This document shows, one piece after another, positions 41,531-46,888 of a stretch of 46,888 nucleotides of DNA (position 1 is the first letter of the stretch; every line of letters starts with the position of its first letter). The notes under the pieces were generated by a model that was not told where the DNA came from, did no database searches, and saw only the letters and a program-made list of their open reading frames with translations. The position numbers and the translations under genes are program-made. The stretch is from Chloroflexota bacterium (GTDB lineage Bacteria; Chloroflexota; Limnocylindria; Limnocylindrales; CSP1-4): the NCBI GenBank assembly GCA_025358515.1, contig JANYJG010000058.1, positions 1 to 46,888 on the forward strand. The letters run 5' to 3'.

Positions 41531-41900
41531 ATCTCGTCACAGTGCGGGCGGGAGATTGGCCGGTTCTATGTTCTCTGGAGCCCAACAACGGGAGCCCGCC
41601 GATTCCCCCCGCCATCGGGCTCCAGACAACGAGGCCAGACTAACTGTGGCCACTTATCGGCGGCCCATCTGCGCCTTACTACCGGCCGGCGTTCATGGCA
41701 CTTAGGGCGATAAGAATGAGGGAACCGTTGTAGGCGATGTGAGAGGGATGAGCGATCGGATTGCGCCGGAGTTGAGCGGCCAGGGACCGCTGCCTCTCTC
41801 ATCGAGGCCCGGCGAGTCGCGTTGCGTAGGGTCTGGGCCAGGCCCTACACTCGCGGCTCGATCGTCGGGCCATCTATCTGTTCGCCAGTCTCCGGTGGGC
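41531..41900. other. Intergenic stretch upstream of radC, no gene recognised
   Basis: Short open frames exist on both strands, but their translations are low in complexity or rich in Arg/Pro and match nothing I know. I see no tRNA, clear repeat or terminator. The radC promoter presumably lies here, but I cannot point to a good -35/-10 pair. Confidence 0.5.
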
Positions 41901-42500
41901 TCAGCCGCCCACTGCCGGCTTGCCGGAAGCCACTCTACGGCCGGCAGGTTGACTGGATGGGTGCCGCGCCACATCTGGCGCCGCGAGCGGAATCGTTTCG
42001 GCGGCTGCTGGGGCCATGGCCGGATGTTCGAAGTCTTTGCCGCACCACGCGCACAGTGACCAATCCAGGCCTACGAGGCGGTCGCAGTTGGGGCAGACGC
42101 GGTTCAGGCGGGTCCGGCACCACGGGCAGATGATCCAGTCCGAGTCGACGCGCTTGTCGCAGCCGCGGCAGGACTTTATGGCCTCGACCTCGGCCAGGAG
42201 CGCCTCCTCCGCGAGGTTTCGCTCGTAGACCTCGCCAAGCCTCTCGGCCGGGCGAACGACCCGGTATACGACCACTCCGAAGAGGAAGAAGAAGGGCGTG
42301 AATAGGATGATCAGTCCGGCTGCCAGGTACGGCAGGATCGGATTCTCGGTCCGATCGTGCATATCTCTGAACGCCCAGAATGCGGCGGCGAGCCAGACCA
42401 CGAACAGGTAAAGGAAGACCGAGTACATGACCAATTGCACGATCTCGCTGGAGAAGAAGGCGCCGAATGCGCCCCCAATCTGGCCAGTTATGTCACTCAT
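41901..42500 (-). CDS. Membrane protein with double zinc ribbon, unknown function
   Basis: This is a 199-residue protein with two N-terminal transmembrane helices (about 22-45, VMYSVFLYLFVVWLAAAFWA; and 56-82, LAAGLIILFTPFFFLFGVVV), then a helical stretch and two zinc ribbons: CRGC...CPWC (residues about 110-130) and CPNC...CAWC (about 136-155), as in DZANK-type domains. The tail is Ala/Pro-rich. The pairing of membrane anchor and cytoplasmic zinc ribbons suggests an adaptor or regulatory role. I recognise no specific family. It lies in a group with another zinc-ribbon membrane protein upstream. Confidence 0.8.
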   Translation of the reverse strand: MSDITGQIGGAFGAFFSSEIVQLVMYSVFLYLFVVWLAAAFWAFRDMHDRTENPILPYLAAGLIILFTPFFFLFGVVVYRVVRPAERLGEVYERNLAEEALLAEVEAIKSCRGCDKRVDSDWIICPWCRTRLNRVCPNCDRLVGLDWSLCAWCGKDFEHPAMAPAAAETIPLAAPDVARHPSSQPAGRRVASGKPAVGG

Positions 42501-42649
42501 TCGAATCAGTTCTCTCTCGACTTTGGCCTTTTTGGCCCGGACTCCGCGCCTCGAATGCTTTTGCGAAGTGTATCAGGGTGGGTCCCTGGAGCCGGTCTAC
42601 CGTTCCGCGCTGACGCTTCGAAACCATTCCAAGTGACGGTCCGCGGAAG

Positions 42650-43768
42650 CTACGGCCTGGCCGAGTCGGCCGGGAAGAAGATTGTCACGCAGGCCCCCGC
42701 GGTGAGGAGTACGGCGCTCAGGAGGAGCACCACGATCCCGCCGCCGAAGCCAAAGGACATGGTCACGTAGAGCAGAACCACGCCAATGTACAGTCCGCCC
42801 AGGACCATGGGCAGGATCGCACTGGCGAGTGGCTTGGTAAGCGGAGTGAAGGCCGGGTATCGTCTTTGGACATAGTCGCCGAAGACGATTGCGCCCAGAA
42901 CCGCGAGGGCAATCAGGAACAACGGCCAACCGGCTGGCATGCCGAACGCCCACTGCGAGGCGGTCGTCAATGTGACCGTGCCGACTCCGATTCCGGTCGA
43001 GCCGGTCCAGGGCAGGAAGAACGCGGCGATTCCCAGGACGCTGCCGGCGGTGGTCAGGACGAATGTCGCCAGCTCGACCCTCGATTCTCGGGTGGTTGCG
43101 GGCCGGGCGAGGACGGGTGGCGTCGCAGCCAACGGTGCAGCCGGCGCGGGCACGATCAGCGCGGGCACGATGGGAGTGGGTACGGGTGTCGCCACCGGTG
43201 ATGGCCACGCTCCTGGCATGGGCGTCGCGTCGGGGAGCGTCGCCGATCCGGGAGCGACGGCCACGGCCCCGATGCTCACGCTCATGCTCGCCATCGGCGG
43301 TGGCGTGTTCTCGTCATCGACGTTCGATCGACGCTTGTGCTCGGAGACGGCCCAATCCGCGGAGCGGTATGTCGCCGAGGGCGCCAGGTAGCCGCCGGGC
43401 ACCCTCGATGCCGCGGGCTCGGACTCGGCCGCGGGCTCGGACTCGGCCGCAGGCTCGGACTCGGCCGCGGGCTCGGACTCGGCCGCGGGCTCGGACTCGG
43501 CCGCAGGCGCGGACGGGTCCGGAATTGCGGATCCGCCCAGGACCGCCGGCCGCGGGTCTTCCGCCTCGGGCGCGGTCAGTTCCATTTCCGCCTCCGCCTG
43601 GCGCTCAATCGGCTCCGGGGCGTCGTTCGGCAGAGAGGTTTCGTCGGGGTCGATCGCTGCGGCTATGGTCTCGCCGGGCTCCGCCAGCGCAAATCCACAA
43701 CTGGCGCAGAAGGCCTGATCGGCCTTCACATTCGCCGAGCACCTGGGGCACGCTATTGCCGCGACCAT
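42650..43768 (-). CDS. Zinc-ribbon membrane protein with low-complexity linker, unknown function
   Basis: This 372-residue protein opens with a zinc ribbon (CPRC...CASC, residues 7-24). A long acidic and Pro/Ala-rich linker follows (about 30-225) with five copies of AAESEP and later APxP runs. A C-terminal block of about four transmembrane helices comes last (230-365, e.g. VLTTAGSVLGIAAFFLPWTG and LFLIALAVLGAIVFGDYV). The pattern suits a membrane protein whose cytoplasmic zinc ribbon sits on a flexible tether. The function is unknown. The AAESEP repeats come from 18-base tandem repeats and so may vary in number. Confidence 0.75.
   Translation of the reverse strand: MVAAIACPRCSANVKADQAFCASCGFALAEPGETIAAAIDPDETSLPNDAPEPIERQAEAEMELTAPEAEDPRPAVLGGSAIPDPSAPAAESEPAAESEPAAESEPAAESEPAAESEPAASRVPGGYLAPSATYRSADWAVSEHKRRSNVDDENTPPPMASMSVSIGAVAVAPGSATLPDATPMPGAWPSPVATPVPTPIVPALIVPAPAAPLAATPPVLARPATTRESRVELATFVLTTAGSVLGIAAFFLPWTGSTGIGVGTVTLTTASQWAFGMPAGWPLFLIALAVLGAIVFGDYVQRRYPAFTPLTKPLASAILPMVLGGLYIGVVLLYVTMSFGFGGGIVVLLLSAVLLTAGACVTIFFPADSARP
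43415..43504 (-). repeat. Five 18-bp tandem repeats encoding AAESEP
   Basis: Five copies of an 18-base unit (plus-strand view GGGCTCGGACTCGGCCGC; units three and six-boundary start with A instead of G) lie in frame within the linker of the zinc-ribbon membrane protein. Near-identity at silent positions points to recent slippage, and the length change would stay in frame. Confidence 0.9.
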
Positions 43769-43890
43769 GCGGAACCTCCGCTCATTCGTTTCGGCCGATA
43801 CGCCGCTGCGGCCGTGTGCCGCCGGGGCATCCGTGCCGGCCTCTATGATTCAACCAGGCGCTCCGCTAGAACCTGGCCCGATAGTCCCAA

Positions 43891-44946
43891 CTAATTTGGT
43901 TTCGCGGTGGCGTCGGCAACCTCGTTCGTCCAGGCCGCGCTCCGCCAGGCCGAAGCGATACCGGCCAGGCCCAGGGCCACCGCCAAGGCCACCACGAGCG
44001 TGAAAACAGCCAGTACGAAGACCACGGGTCTGAAGTCCCGAGTCGTTGTGAAAGGTCCGAACCCGAGCTTGAGGGCGATCGGCTGGGCGTTGCGAGCTGC
44101 GATCCGGCACCATTCGAAAGCCGTGGCCGTACCCGCCATGGCCACCGCCATCGCGACGAGGCTGGCTGCGGTCGAGGCCACGAGCGTCAGGCTCGTCGAG
44201 AACGGGCGGCGCACGATCTGCACGATCGCACCCGCGAGCGAGGACCAGATGCCGCGGCCGAGAAGGATCTGGCGGCGAATGGCGACGGCCGCGAGGGTTT
44301 CCGCTGCCAGCCACGTGATCGCCAGGACGGCGACTGCGTCCCAGGCGCCGGCGATGACCCGGAGGGGCAGGGGCGTGGCCAGGCTGGATGGAGTGAGCAG
44401 TTCCGTGTAGGCCGATGAGTAGATGCGGGCAGCCGTCCAGGCCAGGGCAATCGCAATGGGCAACAGCCAGACCAACCGGATAGCGACAAGTCGCAAAACC
44501 AGAGGCGGACCGGAGGGGAGCCTGGCCTGGGTCCGCTCGTCCGCGTCTCCAAGCGTCGACCGCACCATCCATGCGTCGGTCCATGCACCGAGCAGGTTGG
44601 ACGCCACCAGCCACAGCCCGAATCCAAGGGCCAGCAGGACCAGGACTCCGATCAGCGAGGACGTCGGCTGACCGGCAATCGAAATCGCACTGACACCCGC
44701 GCGCCCGGCGATGTCGATGACCGAAGGCAGGACAACTCCGGGAAGTATGAGCGGCAGGATTCCACCGCGGACGAGGAATCCTGCCGCCGCGACAAGAGCG
44801 GCGTCGCCGTCGGCCACGCCGAATGCGAAGGCATGACGCAGCCGGCTCAGCCGACCGAACCTGGGCTGCGCAGGCGGGTCGGCAGCGGAACCACCCGAGT
44901 CGCGGGCTGCCGACTCCGGAGCCAGCCGCATCGCGCTCTCGTTCAC
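43891..44946 (-). CDS. Multi-pass membrane protein, unknown function
   Basis: This 351-residue protein has a polar N-terminus (about 35 residues) and then roughly six hydrophobic segments, including GFLVRGGILPLILPGVVLPS, LIGVLVLLALGFGLWLVASN, LVWLLPIAIALAWTAARIY, VAVLAITWLAAETLAAVAI and the last pair VVFVLAVFTLVVALAVALGL. Charged loops between them (TLGDADERTQARLP) probably face the cytoplasm. No catalytic motif or known family was recognised. It starts at GTG 11 bases downstream of the UPF0182 gene on the same strand, so the two are likely co-transcribed. Confidence 0.75.
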   Translation of the reverse strand: MNESAMRLAPESAARDSGGSAADPPAQPRFGRLSRLRHAFAFGVADGDAALVAAAGFLVRGGILPLILPGVVLPSVIDIAGRAGVSAISIAGQPTSSLIGVLVLLALGFGLWLVASNLLGAWTDAWMVRSTLGDADERTQARLPSGPPLVLRLVAIRLVWLLPIAIALAWTAARIYSSAYTELLTPSSLATPLPLRVIAGAWDAVAVLAITWLAAETLAAVAIRRQILLGRGIWSSLAGAIVQIVRRPFSTSLTLVASTAASLVAMAVAMAGTATAFEWCRIAARNAQPIALKLGFGPFTTTRDFRPVVFVLAVFTLVVALAVALGLAGIASAWRSAAWTNEVADATAKPN

Positions 44947-44956
44947 AACCGGCGCC

Positions 44957-46888
44957 CTACGGTGCCGGCGTGCCGAGCTTGGTCTGGAGTTGTGCCAGGA
45001 GCTGCCCGACTATGTCCATTTCCTTCTGGTATGTGGCCAGATCCTTGCCGGCCAGGGCTTGCTGGGCCAACTCGTAGTGGCGGTTGGCCTCGGCGATGAG
45101 CTGCTGCGCCGACCCGGTGAACGAGGTGCTGGGTTGCGGGGTCGGCGAGCCGGCCGGCGGCGAAGTCGGGGTCGCACCGGGCGAGACCCCCGGCGAGGGC
45201 GTAGCCGTTGGCCCGGTTCCGCCACCGGAAATGAGCTGGGTCAGGGCGTCCTGCAACGTGTCGCCCCAGACGATGTTGCTGGGCCCGGATGCGATGATGA
45301 CTTTCTGGAATACAGGAATTGGGTTGTTGGCGGCCTTCATGTAGACCGGCTCCACGTACAGGAGGGAATCCTGGGTGGGTACGACAAGCAGGTTGCCCAT
45401 GATGACCTTGCTGCCCTGCTGGCTCCAGAGTGTCACCTGCTGACTGATGTCCTTGTTGACTGAGATCGAGGCCTGCATCTGGACCGGCCCGTAAACGGTG
45501 GCGTCGCTGGGGAAGTTGTAGACATCGACCTGTCCGTAGGCGGCCGGGTCGTTGTGGGCCGCCACCCAGGAGATCATGTTGGGCCGTTTCTGCGGCACCA
45601 TCGGTTGGAGCAGCAGGAACTCGGAGTGGTTCTTGTCCTTGACGCCGGGCACCTGCATTTCGACGTAGTACGCCTCGAGTGGGAGTTGCTCCGGCCCGTC
45701 GCCCGAGGACGAGCCCTGGGGAACCTGCCACACATCATCGCTGACGTAGAAGACCCCTGGATCGGTCACGTGGTAGCGCTCAAACTGCTTTGTCTGGGCG
45801 TTGAACATGTCCTCCGGGTAGCGCAGGTGCGACTGCAAGTCGGCGGACATCTCTGAGAGCGGATGGAAGACGGCGGGGAACACGCCCTGCCAAGCTTGGA
45901 TGATCGGGTCCTTCGGATCGGCAACGTAGAACGTCATGCTGCCGTCGTACGCATCCATGACTATCTTGACGCTGTTTCGAATGTAGTTGAACGAGTCGCC
46001 GGCGAGGCCGTTGGTAGTGCTGTCGCTGCCCGGGTCGAACGAGTTCGCGTTCGGGAATGCGGCGCTGGTCGTGTAGGCATCGAGCATGTAGACGAGGCGC
46101 CCGCCTGCCGTTACCACCAGATACGGGTCCTTGTCGTAGCGCAGGAATGGTGCCAGGAGCTGAACCCGTTCCTGTATCTGTCGGTGCATCAGGAGTTCGC
46201 TGTTGCTCGAAACCTGGGGGCTGATGAGCAGGTTCAGGTCGCCCAGGCGGGCGGCGAAGAGCAGCTTGGCCAGGGGCGTGTCGAGCTTGATGCCCGTGTT
46301 GCCGGTCCAATTGGAAGTCGTGCCGCCGGAGGCACCTGACGGGAAGTCGAACTCCTGGCCGCCGGCCCCAACGATCACGTAGTCACTCGCTTGCGTGCCG
46401 AAGTAGATGCGCGGCTGCGTGATCTTAGGCGCGCCGCCCGATGAAACTGGCGGGACGTTCTGGATGATCAGGTTCGGCGAGGCGCTCTGGCCCTGCCCAC
46501 TGCGGACGACCTCGTTGACGGGCAACATGGTGAGACCAACGCCGTGGGTATAGGTCAAGTGGACGTTTACCCAGCTCGAGTTGCCGTTGTTGAGGCTCCC
46601 CACCTTCGAGGGATCAAGCTCACGGCCGGAAAGCATGACCTGGCGAACGCACGGCGCAGGATTGGGCGCGCAACTCGCCGGGTCGGTGAAGGTATAGCGG
46701 TCGACGTCGATGTCCGCGAAGGCGTAGTAATTGCGCAGGAGTTGAGTCTGGGTTAGGGAAGGCTGGAGCGGCCGGTAATCCCAAAGGCGAAGGTTCTGGA
46801 TCGTGGGCTGTGCCGCGTCGAGCGTTGACTGCGTCACTTTTGCCTGCGGAGTGAACGATTGCACGGTCCATTTGTCGATTCCAAAAGC
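44957..46888 (-). CDS. UPF0182 family protein, C-terminal part (runs off the right edge)
   Basis: The frame is open to the last base of the window, so the start lies outside; the visible part is about 643 codons of a protein that is normally 900-1000 residues. The sequence has the UPF0182 extracytoplasmic features: FTPQAKVTQSTLDAAQPTIQ, NLRLWDYRPLQPSLTQTQLL, YYAFADIDVDRYTF, VHLTYTHGVGLTMLPVNEV, PRIYFGTQASDYVIVG and FLLLQPMVPQKRPNMISWV. The last 100 residues are a Pro/Thr/Ser-rich linker and a helical end (YELAQQALAGKDLATYQKEM) as in other members. Family members have an N-terminal multi-helix membrane block, missing here because of the window edge. The function of the family is unknown. Confidence 0.9.
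   Translation of the reverse strand, partial: AFGIDKWTVQSFTPQAKVTQSTLDAAQPTIQNLRLWDYRPLQPSLTQTQLLRNYYAFADIDVDRYTFTDPASCAPNPAPCVRQVMLSGRELDPSKVGSLNNGNSSWVNVHLTYTHGVGLTMLPVNEVVRSGQGQSASPNLIIQNVPPVSSGGAPKITQPRIYFGTQASDYVIVGAGGQEFDFPSGASGGTTSNWTGNTGIKLDTPLAKLLFAARLGDLNLLISPQVSSNSELLMHRQIQERVQLLAPFLRYDKDPYLVVTAGGRLVYMLDAYTTSAAFPNANSFDPGSDSTTNGLAGDSFNYIRNSVKIVMDAYDGSMTFYVADPKDPIIQAWQGVFPAVFHPLSEMSADLQSHLRYPEDMFNAQTKQFERYHVTDPGVFYVSDDVWQVPQGSSSGDGPEQLPLEAYYVEMQVPGVKDKNHSEFLLLQPMVPQKRPNMISWVAAHNDPAAYGQVDVYNFPSDATVYGPVQMQASISVNKDISQQVTLWSQQGSKVIMGNLLVVPTQDSLLYVEPVYMKAANNPIPVFQKVIIASGPSNIVWGDTLQDALTQLISGGGTGPTATPSPGVSPGATPTSPPAGSPTPQPSTSFTGSAQQLIAEANRHYELAQQALAGKDLATYQKEMDIVGQLLAQLQTKLGTPAP

Noticed and set aside
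43415-43504. Possible CRISPR-like direct repeats
   Set aside because: The units are adjacent with no spacers, in frame within a gene, and no cas genes are present. The same holds for 14181-14240.

Overview
This window is GC-rich, densely packed bacterial chromosome. Genes overlap by 4 bases again and again (ATGA, GTGA, TTGA), and GTG and TTG starts are common. Several things suggest an uncultured-type member of the Chloroflexota (Limnocylindria-like) or, less likely, an actinobacterium. These are the high GC, a radC-mreB-mreC block, a UPF0182 protein, a YabN/MazG-like protein with a degenerate N-terminal part, and large secreted proteins that share a roughly 120-residue repeat domain. The taxonomy is inference and no marker in the window settles it.

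Layout, left to right. (1) 377-3507: a RecQ-type helicase fused to a phosphoribosyltransferase (PRTase) domain, translationally coupled to a DprA-family protein. PRTase plus DprA is the composition of the ShosTA anti-phage/toxin-antitoxin system, so this pair is the best candidate for a poorly described defence system. A decayed IS481-type transposase fragment lies directly downstream. (2) 3773-4743: a small lipoprotein and a small membrane protein. (3) 4925-12031: a MacB/FtsX-type ABC export locus (permease, ATPase, PadR regulator, ATPase, permease) with a palindromic site over the regulator's promoter. (4) 12201-13102: a self-contained transcription unit for a DUF3494 ice-binding-like secreted protein, with a clear promoter and terminator, followed by tRNA-Pro(TGG). 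(5) 13753-19988: an O-antigen ligase/polymerase-like protein, converging on a housekeeping operon on the minus strand: PpiC/SurA-like foldase, MazG, RNase PH, RdgB.

(6) 20159-28911, all minus strand: a surface-polysaccharide locus. The genes wbpD, wbpE, wbpB, wbpA and wbpI together make the five-step route from UDP-GlcNAc to UDP-ManNAc3NAcA. A glycosyltransferase follows, and a predicted 15-residue-repeat solenoid protein and a second glycosyltransferase lie upstream. wbpB carries an apparent one-base deletion near its 3' end. (7) 29009-34726: two large secreted proteins, a GH18 glycoside hydrolase and a caspase-fold (clan CD-like) protein. Both end in three copies of the same repeat domain. 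(8) 35038-41530, minus strand: radC, mreB, mreC, then rmlA, rmlB, rmlD and rmlC for dTDP-L-rhamnose. This couples cell-shape genes to rhamnose precursor supply; no mreD is seen. (9) 41901-46888: two zinc-ribbon membrane proteins, a multi-pass membrane protein, and a UPF0182 protein cut by the window edge.

Regions 5 to 9 read mostly as a cell-envelope chromosomal segment. Region 1 with its IS remnant, and perhaps region 4, look like accessory additions.
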